A DNA stretch of 64,000 nucleotides from Syntrophomonas sp. UBA5314 (GCA_002410325.1 DHRK01000044.1:3237-67236), one strand, 5' to 3'. Positions 9,495 to 17,809 are shown, numbered from the stretch's first letter. Numbers and translations are program-made. The notes: generated by a model from the letters alone, not told the origin.

Positions 9495-9543
9495 ATCTTG
9501 ACACTGTAAAGATCCCTTGCTATAATCTTTACAGTGTCAAGAT
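9495..9543 (+). promoter_or_regulatory. Promoter embedded in a TetR-type operator palindrome
   Basis: A perfect 19-bp inverted repeat, ATCTTGACACTGTAAAGAT (9495-9513) and ATCTTTACAGTGTCAAGAT (9525-9543), with an 11-base spacer. It contains a consensus promoter: TTGACA (9498-9503), 17 bases, TATAAT (9521-9526). Binding of the downstream TetR protein would cover both promoter elements, so autorepression is expected. Confidence 0.85.
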
Positions 9544-9561
9544 AAAAGAGGAGGATAGTTG

Positions 9562-10149
9562 ATGGATAAGCCTTATCATCATGGAAACTTAAAAAATGCA
9601 CTACTGGAAGCCGGTATTGCTCTTATTAATAATGAGGGCGAAAGCAATTTCTCGTTAAGAAAGGTCGCTGCTCTATGCGGTGTAAGCCACGCTGCGCCTT
9701 ACAGTCACTTTCAGAATAAAGAAGACCTGCTGAAAGAAATGCAGGCATACGTGACTGCGCAGTTTATGCAAACACTGGAGGATACGGTACGAACAAGTTC
9801 TTATCCCGATGACTCAGAGCTGCTCATACAAATCGGAAAATCCTACGTTCTGTTTTTCCTCCATCATCCTCAATATTTTTCGTTCCTGTTCTCTCAGCCG
9901 TGCATGGCGCTCGATCTCTCTATGAATGGTGACGTTGAATGTGACTTTCCCCCATTTCGGCTTTTCCGTGACGTGGCCCAGCGTGTATTAAAAAATATGG
10001 GACTTCCAGCAACTAAAATTAATGACGCCATCATTTCCATGTGGGCGCTGGTACATGGCCTCTCCTCCATTGTAACGATGAAATACGTCCACTATGATCA
10101 GAACTGGGAAACAAAAATTGAAGACTTTATCCGTAATAATCACGGATAA
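9562..10149 (+). CDS. TetR/AcrR regulator with WHG C-terminal domain
   Basis: DNA-binding repressor of 195 residues. The N-terminal helix-turn-helix reads SLRKVAALCGVSHAAPYSHF with KEDLLKEM after it, and the C-terminal half contains WALVHGLSSI, which matches the WHG ligand-binding domain found in a TetR subfamily. The start ATG 9562 has GAGGAGG (9548-9554) 7 bases upstream; an in-frame TTG at 9559 is less well placed. It lies behind a perfect operator/promoter palindrome and 20-40 bases before an alpha/beta hydrolase, so it probably controls itself and the hydrolase operon. The inducer is unknown. Confidence 0.9.
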   Translation: MDKPYHHGNLKNALLEAGIALINNEGESNFSLRKVAALCGVSHAAPYSHFQNKEDLLKEMQAYVTAQFMQTLEDTVRTSSYPDDSELLIQIGKSYVLFFLHHPQYFSFLFSQPCMALDLSMNGDVECDFPPFRLFRDVAQRVLKNMGLPATKINDAIISMWALVHGLSSIVTMKYVHYDQNWETKIEDFIRNNHG

Positions 10150-10169
10150 AAAATTACAAAGCGTGAACG

Positions 10170-11285
10170 ATGCCATATATCGAAAATTATATGAAAGTTT
10201 GTGAAATTATGATGGAAATCCTTTGTGCTTTGCCGGCCGGTTTACTGTTCCTTACAGCTTTTTTATTGATCCGGAGCCCCGGAAAAACGCATCCTTTCCT
10301 TGATGCAAACAAAAAAGAAATCGCAGGAAGCATCTCCGAGAAGACCTTTGTAGAAATAAACGGTATCAGGCAGGGAATGTTCATCCGAGGGAAAAACACA
10401 AACAATCCAATGGTATTGTTTGTGCATGGAGGGCCGGGAATGCCGGAGTATTTTTTGGCTGAAAAATATATGATGATATTTGAAGAAAGATTTACGGTCT
10501 GCTATTGGGATCAGCGAGGAAGCGGTATTTCCTATCGGTCGAACAGCGCCTGCAAGAGCATAACAACGGAGCAATTGATTGCCGATGCTATCGCTGTGAC
10601 CAACTACCTGCGCAAACGCTTTGGCCAGGAGAAAATCTATTTAATGGCGCATTCCTGGGGTACGTTTCTTGGAATCCAGGCCGCTGCGCACGCTCCGGAA
10701 TTGTATCATGCCTATATTGGAATCGCGCAGGTTTCACAGCAGCAGGAATCTGAAAAAATGGCATATCAGTATATGCTATCACAATATAAAGCAAGCGGAA
10801 ATCAGGCAAAGTTAAAGAAATTAAAAGACTACTCGGACTATCTTGCGAATCCGTCGCTGCGTGATGAAGCTATGCATGAGCTCGGTATTGGAACGATGCA
10901 TAACATGAGATCAGTTTTTACCGGTATATTTTTACTGGTGATGCAGTGCCGGGCATATACATTGACGGAAAAGATAAACATATGGCGCGGCAAGGCGGCG
11001 CTGAACAATGTAACAGATTTAAGACGGCAAATGAGCGAAGCCGATATGATCCGCAAGGTTTCCAAACTAAAGATACCGGCTTATTTTTTCAGCGGTGTCT
11101 ACGACTATACTGTATCTTATATACTGGCAGAATCCTATTTCAAACAATTGCAGGTACATGTCAAAGGCTTTTACTTATTCCGGCAGTCTGCCCACAGCCC
11201 CGTTTTTGAGGAACCGGAAAAAGCCGTTTGTATCATGCTGGAGGATGTGCTCGCGGGAAAAAACAGCCTCAGCGATATCAAATAG
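10170..11285 (+). CDS. Membrane-anchored alpha/beta hydrolase (S33 type)
   Basis: A 371-residue protein with one N-terminal membrane helix (CALPAGLLFLTAFLLI) and an alpha/beta hydrolase fold like proline iminopeptidase. Motifs in order: LFVHGGPGMPEYF (oxyanion hole), CYWDQRGSGIS, and the nucleophile elbow LMAHSWGTFLG (serine). A late histidine in RQSAHSPVFEEPE and an aspartate in GVYDYTV complete a plausible triad. Substrate unknown: aminopeptidase or ester hydrolase. It follows the TetR gene at once and precedes a broken CPBP gene and membrane proteins, as if part of a small envelope or drug-response operon. Confidence 0.85.
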   Translation: MPYIENYMKVCEIMMEILCALPAGLLFLTAFLLIRSPGKTHPFLDANKKEIAGSISEKTFVEINGIRQGMFIRGKNTNNPMVLFVHGGPGMPEYFLAEKYMMIFEERFTVCYWDQRGSGISYRSNSACKSITTEQLIADAIAVTNYLRKRFGQEKIYLMAHSWGTFLGIQAAAHAPELYHAYIGIAQVSQQQESEKMAYQYMLSQYKASGNQAKLKKLKDYSDYLANPSLRDEAMHELGIGTMHNMRSVFTGIFLLVMQCRAYTLTEKINIWRGKAALNNVTDLRRQMSEADMIRKVSKLKIPAYFFSGVYDYTVSYILAESYFKQLQVHVKGFYLFRQSAHSPVFEEPEKAVCIMLEDVLAGKNSLSDIK

Positions 11286-11311
11286 GGTAACCGCTCTATA
11301 AAAGGCTGTAA

Positions 11312-11672
11312 GTTGCTGTTCTGACGATTATATCGCTTACATACCACATACTCATGTACACCAGCGGCCAGCCCCTAACCTATGATTTCACGCTGGACCA
11401 AAGAAATGTTCTTGGAACGCTGGGTTTTCAACTGCTTTTGAGCGGAACCTCTGAGGAAATACTGTATCGCGCGCTGCCTATCACGGTGTTGGTCCCTGTC
11501 TCCTTTTGCCGTGGATGCGAATATTTCTCAACTGTTCTATGCCTTTGCAATAGGCTCCGTACAGGGTATGGCTTATCAGGAGAGCCGCAGCGTTTTATAT
11601 CCGGTATTAATGCACAGCGTCAGCAACGTTCTGATGGTGGGGGTGGGATATCTGTTTGCCGTGTTGGTATAA
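11312..11672 (+). pseudogene. CPBP (CAAX-like) intramembrane protease, broken
   Basis: Remains of an Abi/CPBP family membrane protease. The first frame carries a hydrophobic segment and SGTSEEILYRALPI, the EExxxR catalytic motif. Near 11495-11515 the frame shifts, and the second frame continues as YAFAIGSVQGMAYQESRSVL and YPVLMHSVSNVL, the second motif with its histidine, to the stop at 11670. The 5' part encoding the first membrane helices is missing (TAA in frame at 11309). So it is both truncated and frameshifted. Intact members process prenylated peptides or give bacteriocin immunity. Confidence 0.7.
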
Positions 11673-11692
11673 ATCGAAAGGAGGAATGTTTC

Positions 11693-12316
11693 ATGGCATA
11701 CTTTCATGAAAAGCTAAGCAGCAGCAGCCTGAAGGAACGAATTTGTTGGGGGAGTCTCCTATTTCTGCTTTTGTTTTTCGGCTTGACAATCATAAGTTAT
11801 TTTTTTCTTCCAGAGGGGCTGCTGAAAAACAAGAACCCGTTGCAAAACTGGGAAACTTCGAATAATACTATTGTCCTTACGCTGCAAATATTCTTTTACA
11901 ATCTGCTGTCCGTTCTGGTCATTGTTCTCGGAAGCCTGCTAGGCACGAAAAAAGAAAAGGACGCAGACTATCTATCCTTAGGTTATCTTGCCTTTTACAC
12001 TTTGATCTGCGTAAACGCCGTCGTACTTGGCACGTGGTCCTTTTCCGTGGAGGACGAACCCCTCAGTTTACCGGGGAGGCTTCTCCGCATCTTTGACCTC
12101 GCGCATCGGGGAGGACTCTGGGAGATGACGGGTCAACTGCTGATTGCCTGTTCTGCCGCGCACATCGCCACAGTACTTACCAGCGGCAAAAATACCGTGA
12201 CAAAAAAAATCAGGGATATCCGTATTTCGAGATCCGAAAGGATTGCTTTTGTAATAGGGATTAGCCTTATGCTGATAGGCGCCATAGTCGAAAGTATCGC
12301 AATCAATATGCACTGA
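11693..12316 (+). CDS. Hypothetical membrane protein
   Basis: A 207-residue protein with about five membrane helices (LLFLLLFFGLTIISYFF, IFFYNLLSVLVIVLGSLLG, LAFYTLICVNAVVLGTW, TGQLLIACSAAHIATVL, AFVIGISLMLIGAIVE). I do not recognise the family; the layout recalls SpoIIM-like or stage-specific membrane proteins but no motif proves it. ATG 11693 is chosen because AAAGGAGG (11677-11684) lies 8 bases upstream; the open frame extends back into the CPBP remnant. It lies between the CPBP remnant and yhfC, so it may serve the same envelope-related operon. Confidence 0.65.
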   Translation: MAYFHEKLSSSSLKERICWGSLLFLLLFFGLTIISYFFLPEGLLKNKNPLQNWETSNNTIVLTLQIFFYNLLSVLVIVLGSLLGTKKEKDADYLSLGYLAFYTLICVNAVVLGTWSFSVEDEPLSLPGRLLRIFDLAHRGGLWEMTGQLLIACSAAHIATVLTSGKNTVTKKIRDIRISRSERIAFVIGISLMLIGAIVESIAINMH

Positions 12317-12443
12317 GGCAGTCAGCCAGAGCCGATAGGCTTTTCTCAAATATAAAAATTGGCATTATGACAACGGCAAGGCACGATTACCGCCTACATT
12401 TGATTATCAATGGCAGCGGCAAGTAAACGGAAGGAGTAATGAT

Positions 12444-13286
12444 ATGAATTATATAGTACCGATGTCATCTATCGTATTCATGGTGGTTTCAGCTCTTATA
12501 GGAATCACGATTCCGGTCGTATTGTTTCTCGTGTTCAGAAAGAAATATAAGGCGGATGTCCTGCCGTTCTTTATCGGTTGCGCGGTTTTTGTCGTATTTG
12601 CATTGCTTATTGAGGGCTTCGTCCACAATTTGATCTTTGCAACAGACACCGGCAAAGCAATTCTGAACAACATATGGTTATACGGCGTCTACGGCGGACT
12701 GATGGCTGGGCTTTTTGAGGAAACCGGCCGTTATACTGCGTTCAAAACGGTACTGAGAAGGAAACGCGGCAACAACCAAAACGCCCTGATGTACGGCGCC
12801 GGGCACGGCGGATTTGAGGCTATTTACATTCTCGGAGTCAGCATGATATCGAATATCGTGATGTCCGTTACGCTCAACGCCGGCATGGCCGACACACTGA
12901 CCACCGGAGTCACCGATCCGGCTGCTTTGCAGAGAATCAACGCAGCAATAGCGGCGCTCGCGGGAGCCGCACCCACAGATTTTCTGATAGGCTCGGCCGA
13001 GCGCTTTGCCGCCGTAGCCCTTCACATCTCTCTGTCTGTTCTCGTATGGTTTGCTGTAAAAAACACAGGACGGTATTTCTGGCTCTATCCTCTGGCAATT
13101 ATATTGCATACGTTTATGAACGCGGTCGCCGTTATCCTGTCGCATTACACTTCAAATCTCTGGATGCTTGAAGGTGCGGTTTACCTTATATCAGCTTGCT
13201 GTGTTGTGATTGCGACAATAGTATGGAAGAAATGCGCTTCAGATAAAGGCGTCATCGTACCGATTGGCGCAGAAGGAGAAGCGTGA
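12444..13286 (+). CDS. YhfC-family intramembrane metalloprotease
   Basis: A 280-residue polytopic membrane protein of the YhfC family (DUF2324). Its paired motifs LFEETGRYTAF and YGAGHGGFEAIY, plus a late HTFMNAVAVIL, correspond to the EExxR, GHGxxE and HxxxN signatures of glutamic/CPBP-like intramembrane proteases. It has seven or so hydrophobic helices. The ribosome site AAGGAG precedes ATG 12444. Substrate unknown. It is the last gene of the TetR-hydrolase-CPBP-membrane protein group, and two different protease families in one group suggests peptide processing or resistance. Confidence 0.85.
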   Translation: MNYIVPMSSIVFMVVSALIGITIPVVLFLVFRKKYKADVLPFFIGCAVFVVFALLIEGFVHNLIFATDTGKAILNNIWLYGVYGGLMAGLFEETGRYTAFKTVLRRKRGNNQNALMYGAGHGGFEAIYILGVSMISNIVMSVTLNAGMADTLTTGVTDPAALQRINAAIAALAGAAPTDFLIGSAERFAAVALHISLSVLVWFAVKNTGRYFWLYPLAIILHTFMNAVAVILSHYTSNLWMLEGAVYLISACCVVIATIVWKKCASDKGVIVPIGAEGEA

Positions 13287-13454
13287 GCTGTTCTTACGTA
13301 ATAACAAAATAAGCGGCTATTTCTTATCCTGCCACTTACCGCAAGGGAATGACCGCCTTCCTCAATCTTGCCCAAATTTTATATCAGATTGCGTTTATAC
13401 TGTCCGATTTTGACGTAAATACTACTTATCAACTGCCATAAATGAGGAAGCAAT

Positions 13455-13562
13455 ATGTTTGATCTTACCGCCTCTATGCAACGGTATATCAAAGTAATCT
13501 ACGAGCTTTCCTTCGAAGGAGAAGGGGCGCGAATTTGGAGGATACTGCCATTACAAAAGTAG
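13455..13562 (+). pseudogene. N-terminal fragment of a DtxR/MntR-type regulator
   Basis: A frame of 35 codons with a good ribosome site (GAGG) reads MFDLTASMQRYIKVIYELSF then EGEGARI, the opening helix of DtxR/MntR family metal-dependent repressors. It then departs into unrelated residues and stops, without the recognition helix or metal-binding domain. A deletion has removed the rest. Confidence 0.65.
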
Positions 13563-13672
13563 TCCTTTATTTAATGATTACAATCTGCAAAGGTTGAACA
13601 AAAGTGTATAACCAGGCTATTATTATATGAAAGTTATCAAATTGTAATATGAATTTTCTGAGGTATGATTCT

Positions 13673-13972
13673 ATGGATATCAAACAAATGGCTAAGATAT
13701 TTAAGGCTCTTTCAAATCCCAATAGATTGGAACTATATTTAAAAATCTCTGAGGCACGAGAGGCAAGTTTTAATGCATGCGGAGAATGCTCTATTGCAGA
13801 TATTAAGAGCTGTTTCAATATCGGAGCTCCTACTGTCTCACATCATATTAAAGAATTGGTCAATGCGAACTTGATTACCACAGAGAAGAGGGGCAAGTTC
13901 TTAATCTGTAAAGTCAATACACAATTGACATCAGAGGTAGCTGATCTGCTGCGTTTAACCAACAACAGCTGA
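13673..13972 (+). CDS. ArsR-family winged-helix regulator
   Basis: A 99-residue repressor of the ArsR/SmtB family. It reads MAKIFKALSNPNRLELYL, then a cysteine cluster (NACGECS) and the winged helix with IGAPTVSHHIKELVNANL and KRGKFLICKV. The cysteines near the start of the DNA-recognition region could bind a soft metal or thiol-reactive agent, but this is not shown. ATG 13673 has TGAGG 9 bases upstream; an earlier ATG at 13649 lacks one. No metal transporter stands next to it, so its target may be elsewhere or lost. Confidence 0.85.
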   Translation: MDIKQMAKIFKALSNPNRLELYLKISEAREASFNACGECSIADIKSCFNIGAPTVSHHIKELVNANLITTEKRGKFLICKVNTQLTSEVADLLRLTNNS

Positions 13973-14082
13973 GAGGACAAGGAAAAATTTTCTTCTCATG
14001 ATTCGATGTTTATAAAATTATAAAAGCGGCTATGAAACAATCTAACTCCCGCATCACAAAAACGAGTTGACAATTGATGCTC

Positions 14083-14095
14083 ATTTTGTCAAAAT
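14083..14095. promoter_or_regulatory. Short palindrome before the second TetR gene
   Basis: CATTTTGTCAAAATG (14082-14096) is a 7-bp perfect palindrome around a central T, and a TTGACA lies at 14067-14072. It sits just before the start region of the TetR gene and could be its operator. This is inference from position. Confidence 0.4.
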
Positions 14096-14101
14096 GGTCA
14101 C

Positions 14102-14653
14102 ATGATGACTGGAAATAAGATGACCAAAGAAAAAGAAATGGAACGCCGGGAAAGAATACTGGATGCCGCGCAGTGGTGCTTTCTCCATTTTGGATTTGCC
14201 AAGACTTCTTTCGAAGACATTGCCAAGCGCGCAAATCTATCTCGTACGCTGCTCTACAGAGTATTTAGAAATAAGGAAGATATCTTCACAGCTGTCTTCG
14301 CGAAGCTGCTAATAGAGCGTCATCCGGCAGCGCAGGAGGCCGCAAGCGCTCCGGGTAGCCCGTACGAACGATTGATAAACGTGTGCAGGCTGATGGTACT
14401 TGAACCTTACTCAGTTATGGCGAGAACGCCTATGGGAAGTGAATTTTTTGACGTCTGCGAGAGGCTGGAGCCAGCCATCTCAGAGCTGCATCGCAAGGTT
14501 GCGCTCCAATGTGTTACGGCAATCCTGGGGGATGAGGAGACGGCCGAGGTCTTCCTCCTCGCCCTGGATGGTCTTCTGGCCGATGAACCAACGCTTGAAA
14601 TACTCGAAGACAGGACTCGCATTCTGACAACACGTTTTGTCCAACCCCTGTAA
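14102..14653 (+). CDS. TetR-family regulator
   Basis: A 177-183 residue repressor. The helix-turn-helix reads ILDAAQWCFLHFGFAKTSFE then DIAKRANLSRTLLYRVF and KEDIFTAVF; the C-terminal ligand domain is not conserved enough to name. The start is uncertain: ATG 14102, 14105 and 14120 are all in frame or close, none with a strong ribosome site. Downstream is the broken epimerase gene and then an SDR gene, which could be its targets. Regulation of an oxidoreductase operon is an inference from order. Confidence 0.85.
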   Translation: MMTGNKMTKEKEMERRERILDAAQWCFLHFGFAKTSFEDIAKRANLSRTLLYRVFRNKEDIFTAVFAKLLIERHPAAQEAASAPGSPYERLINVCRLMVLEPYSVMARTPMGSEFFDVCERLEPAISELHRKVALQCVTAILGDEETAEVFLLALDGLLADEPTLEILEDRTRILTTRFVQPL

Positions 14654-14790
14654 AGAGAACAGAGATTTGCTACCAGTTTAATTAATACCCAAAAAGGGAA
14701 ATCAGGACGCTGATACTTCGATAGTTATAAAATTAAGAAAGGATGCTAATCGCCAAATACTTTAAAATAAAGTGCAGTGGGGGATTATCC

Positions 14791-14966
14791 ATGAAAATTA
14801 TTATCACGGGTACTACAGGGATGGTAGGCGAAGGCGTTTTAATGAATGTCTTTCCCATCCGCAGGTTGCGGAAGTGTTGAGCGTAAGCCGCAAATCTACC
14901 GGCATGTCGCATCCGAAATTGCAAGAATATATCGTGGCCGATTTTATGTCTCTACAGGAAAAATAG
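14791..14966 (+). pseudogene. N-terminal fragment of an NAD-binding epimerase-like protein
   Basis: The first frame reads MKIIITGTTGMVGEGVLM, a Rossmann GxxGxxG start. After a frameshift near 14846-14852, the second frame reads CLSHPQVAEVLSVSRKSTG, then PKLQEYIVADF and stops at 14966. Together they match the first ~60 residues of short NAD(P)-dependent epimerase/oxidoreductase proteins. The remainder is missing; the SDR gene follows directly. Confidence 0.65.
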
Positions 14967-14992
14967 CAATGTCAAAAGGTGGAGGAATCGTT

Positions 14993-15913
14993 TTGAAAAG
15001 CAAAATTATTTTAATTACAGGCGCAACAGGCGGCATTGGCAAAGAGACCGCCAGGGCTTTAGCCAGGCAGGGTCATACTGTAGTGATTCACGGGCGAAAC
15101 AAGGTGAAGACCCAACAAGTGTGCGAAGAAATTAAATCCGAAACAGGTAATATTAAAGTTGATATGCTGCTCGCCGATCTGCTTTTACTTTCTGACGTTA
15201 AATATATGGCAGATGAATTCAAGAAAAAATATGACCGACTGGATGTATTGATAAACAATGCTGGAGCAATGATGAACAAGAACCGGGAAACAACCAAGGA
15301 AGGTTTAGAGAAAACGATCGTCGTCAACCTGTTGGCGCCATTCCTATTAACTGAATTACTACTGGATGTTTTGGCAAAAAGCCCTTCAGCGAGGATTATC
15401 AACGTTTCTTCCGAGATGCACAAACGCGGAGGCAAACCGGACTTTAAGGATTTTCAGCTGGAAAACAGCTATAGCTGTGCGCGGGCTTATGGGCTGGCCA
15501 AACTCTATCTCATATGGATTTCCCGGCATTTGATTACGGAAATAAAAGAAAAAGGCTTGGGGCACGTGACCGTTAACTTCGTGCATCCGGCTACTACAAA
15601 TACGAATTTTGGACTCGATAGCGATAAAGGTTTCCTCGCTAACCTTATTTTTAGAGTCGTAATGCCTTTTTCATTAACTCCTGAACAAGGTGCAGAAACC
15701 AGCATATATTTAGCCACATCTGATGAAGTGGAAAAAGTTACTGGTCAATATTATGGAACCAAAAAAAAATTAGCCAAAGTGGACGATAAATATTATTCGG
15801 CAGAAAATGAGAAGATTGTTTGGGATTATTGCAAACAAATAACCGGACCTTATTTAGATATTAAAGTCTTGGCAACCGATGGGAACTTAACGATTACAGA
15901 GGGGATACTATAA
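14993..15913 (+). CDS. Short-chain dehydrogenase/reductase
   Basis: NAD(P)-dependent oxidoreductase of the SDR family, retinol-dehydrogenase-like branch, 306 residues. Motifs: ITGATGGIGKETARALA (cofactor binding), NNAGAMM, RIINVSSEM (catalytic serine) and AYGLAK (catalytic YxxxK). TTG 14993 is preferred because GGAGG (14981-14985) lies 7 bases upstream and translation then starts right before the Rossmann strand; ATG 14969 is an alternative. Its TAA overlaps the ATG of the metallophosphoesterase by one base, so the two are one operon. Substrate unknown. Confidence 0.9.
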   Translation: MKSKIILITGATGGIGKETARALARQGHTVVIHGRNKVKTQQVCEEIKSETGNIKVDMLLADLLLLSDVKYMADEFKKKYDRLDVLINNAGAMMNKNRETTKEGLEKTIVVNLLAPFLLTELLLDVLAKSPSARIINVSSEMHKRGGKPDFKDFQLENSYSCARAYGLAKLYLIWISRHLITEIKEKGLGHVTVNFVHPATTNTNFGLDSDKGFLANLIFRVVMPFSLTPEQGAETSIYLATSDEVEKVTGQYYGTKKKLAKVDDKYYSAENEKIVWDYCKQITGPYLDIKVLATDGNLTITEGIL

Positions 15914-17022
15914 TGAACAAGCTGTTTTCTGCCCTTTTTACTATAATGATCTTCGGCTTACTCGCCCTGTCCATATGGTATGTGGGTATTAGGCTGCAAA
16001 CTCTTTTTGAGCTGCACCGTCGCTGGCCAATACAAATTGCTGTCGCTGCAGCGGTCATCGGAGCTATGGCGGCCATAATTGCGGCAGTGAGGTCATCAAG
16101 CCCCTTGGCTGGGGCGCTTAATGTTATCGGCGGTTATGTCTTCACTTTCTATATTTTCTTGCTCTTTGCACTTATCTGTCTCCATGCTATTCAAATTATA
16201 TGGCCTCTGCCCATAGCGTGGAGCAGAATGGTTGCCCTGGCTCTGGCTTTAGTAGTAACCGTGGCAGGTGCCCTGTGGGCTAACTCGTTTGCCGTTAATG
16301 AGAGTGAAATCAGGCTTCCCGGGCTAAATAAAGAGGTTAGTGTAATGCACATCTCGGATGTGCACCTTGGCTACCACCATGGTCGGGACTATCTTGAAGA
16401 GATCGTCAAGGAAACGAACCGGCGAAATCCCGATCTGGTTATTATTACGGGGGATCTAGTCGATTCTAATGCGGCACTCATGCCAGGTGTCCTCGATCCG
16501 CTCTCCGACTTCACCGCCCCTGTCTACTTTGTGGGCGGCAACCACGAAAAGTATGTGGACACCGAACGTGTGCTCGAATTGATTTCACAGCAGGGAGTTC
16601 ACGTTCTCCATAACGAGGTTGTCGAGACCAACGGCCTGCAACTGGTTGGCCTCGATTATATGAATGCAGATGACAGCTCCTTTGAAATGCACCCGTCCGA
16701 TGATCCGCGTACCATCAAATCAGTCTTGGCAGGACTTTCATTGAAGACGGATTTGCCGTCAGTACTCATGCACCATAGTCCGGTTGGCGCCCAATACGTC
16801 ACTGAAAAGGGGATTGACCTTATGTTGTCAGGCCACACGCACGCGGGCCAGGTATTCCCCTTTACACTGTTTAATGAGGTTGCTTTTCCCTTCAACCGGG
16901 GTCTTTATCAGCAGGATATTACTCAGGTGTTCGTCTCGCAAGGCGCTGGCAGCTACATGTTACGCGTTCGCCTGGGCACATCCAACGAGATCAATCTGCT
17001 GCGACTGGTGGCTAGCTCATAA
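15913..17022 (+). CDS. Membrane-bound metallophosphoesterase (YaeI/YkuE type)
   Basis: A 369-residue calcineurin-like phosphoesterase with four hydrophobic helices in the first ~130 residues. The catalytic domain shows the metal-ligand series: MHISDVHLGYHHG (DxH), IITGDLVDS (GDxxD), YFVGGNHEKY (GNHE), LMHHSPVG and SGHTHAGQVFPF (GHTHxGQ). YaeI/YkuE relatives cleave UDP-2,3-diacylglucosamine-like or other phosphodiesters at the membrane; the substrate here is not known. The start overlaps the SDR stop (TAATG). Confidence 0.9.
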   Translation: MNKLFSALFTIMIFGLLALSIWYVGIRLQTLFELHRRWPIQIAVAAAVIGAMAAIIAAVRSSSPLAGALNVIGGYVFTFYIFLLFALICLHAIQIIWPLPIAWSRMVALALALVVTVAGALWANSFAVNESEIRLPGLNKEVSVMHISDVHLGYHHGRDYLEEIVKETNRRNPDLVIITGDLVDSNAALMPGVLDPLSDFTAPVYFVGGNHEKYVDTERVLELISQQGVHVLHNEVVETNGLQLVGLDYMNADDSSFEMHPSDDPRTIKSVLAGLSLKTDLPSVLMHHSPVGAQYVTEKGIDLMLSGHTHAGQVFPFTLFNEVAFPFNRGLYQQDITQVFVSQGAGSYMLRVRLGTSNEINLLRLVASS

Positions 17023-17056
17023 ATGAAACCAGATAAAACTTCGTATATTAACATAG

Positions 17057-17085
17057 AAAGCCCTGCACAAGGGCTTTTATTATTT
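17057..17085 (+). terminator. Rho-independent terminator
   Basis: A 7-bp stem, AAAGCCC (17057-17063) and GGGCTTT (17071-17077), with loop TGCACAA and trailing T/A-rich TTATTATTTT. It ends the SDR-phosphoesterase operon. Confidence 0.75.
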
Positions 17086-17126
17086 TGGCTCATACAGGCG
17101 CGACATTATGTGACAGATGAATGGCA

Positions 17127-17174
17127 TTGACAATATCTAGGAGAATGATAAAATAATTATAACATGAGTTATAA
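17127..17174 (+). promoter_or_regulatory. Promoter and operator of the AbrB/Doc operon
   Basis: TTGACA (17127-17132), 16 bases, TAAAAT (17149-17154), then a perfect inverted repeat TTATAAC (17157-17163) ATGA GTTATAA (17168-17174) covering the start region. Such a palindrome is the expected binding site for the AbrB-type antitoxin dimer, which commonly autorepresses. Confidence 0.65.
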
Positions 17175-17192
17175 CATAAAGGGGGCAATGCT

Positions 17193-17417
17193 ATGACGAC
17201 AGTCAAAATTAGGAAGGTCGGAAATAGTCTGGGTTTAATACTGCCGGCAGATCTGATTGAACGGCTAAATCTAAAAGAAAATGATGTTCTCCAACTTATG
17301 ATGGAACAAGATGGGCTGCATTTAACCCCTTTTGATCCCGAGTTTGCTGAGTGGGCTCAAGCGTATAGAAATACAGAACGTAAATTCAGGAATACTTTGA
17401 AAGAGCTGGCCAAATGA
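17193..17417 (+). CDS. AbrB/MazE-type antitoxin
   Basis: A 74-residue SpoVT/AbrB swapped-hairpin protein: MTTVKIRKVGNSLGLILPAD, then LIERLNLKENDVLQLM. The C-terminal ~30 residues would wrap the toxin. It starts at ATG 17193 behind GGGGG, and its TGA overlaps the toxin start by four bases (ATGA), the usual coupling in toxin-antitoxin pairs. The partner is a Doc/Fic protein instead of the usual MazF or PIN toxin, and Doc is classically paired with a Phd antitoxin. So the pairing is a mixed type. Confidence 0.85.
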   Translation: MTTVKIRKVGNSLGLILPADLIERLNLKENDVLQLMMEQDGLHLTPFDPEFAEWAQAYRNTERKFRNTLKELAK

Positions 17418-17809
17418 GCCAGTTTAGGTTTATAAAAAAAGAGATCGTGCTGTTCTTTCATCAGCAATTAATCAAGGAATACGGTGGACTTAATGGTATC
17501 CGAGACGAAGGGCTTTTAGATTCTGCCCTGGCTCAACCCCATATGACTATATCAGGAGATTATGTTCATAAAGATATATTCGAAATGGCGGCAGCTTACG
17601 GGTACCATCTTTGCAATAATCACCCTTTTCTAGATGGAAACAAGCGGGTTGCACTGGTAGTAATGGATACCTTTTTGCAGGTTAACGGGTGGGACCTAAT
17701 AGCAGATGAAAAATCTATGTATCAAATAATGCTACAATTAGCAGAAAGCCAATTAACTAAACTTGAATTGGCTGAATGGTTGCGAAAACACTGCGAGAAT
17801 TTAAAATAA
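17414..17809 (+). CDS. doc: Doc/Fic-domain toxin
   Basis: A 131-residue death-on-curing protein. It carries the Fic/Doc active motif HPFLDGNKRVA (catalytic histidine, phosphate-binding GNKR) and the conserved opening GGLNGIRDEGLLDSALAQP. The family's Doc members phosphorylate elongation factor Tu, stopping translation, and are held inactive by an antitoxin. The gene starts inside the antitoxin stop and shares its promoter. The full domain is present, so activity is plausible. Mobile or stabilising roles are common, and the pair sits just left of the yyaL integration hotspot. Confidence 0.88.
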   Translation: MSQFRFIKKEIVLFFHQQLIKEYGGLNGIRDEGLLDSALAQPHMTISGDYVHKDIFEMAAAYGYHLCNNHPFLDGNKRVALVVMDTFLQVNGWDLIADEKSMYQIMLQLAESQLTKLELAEWLRKHCENLK

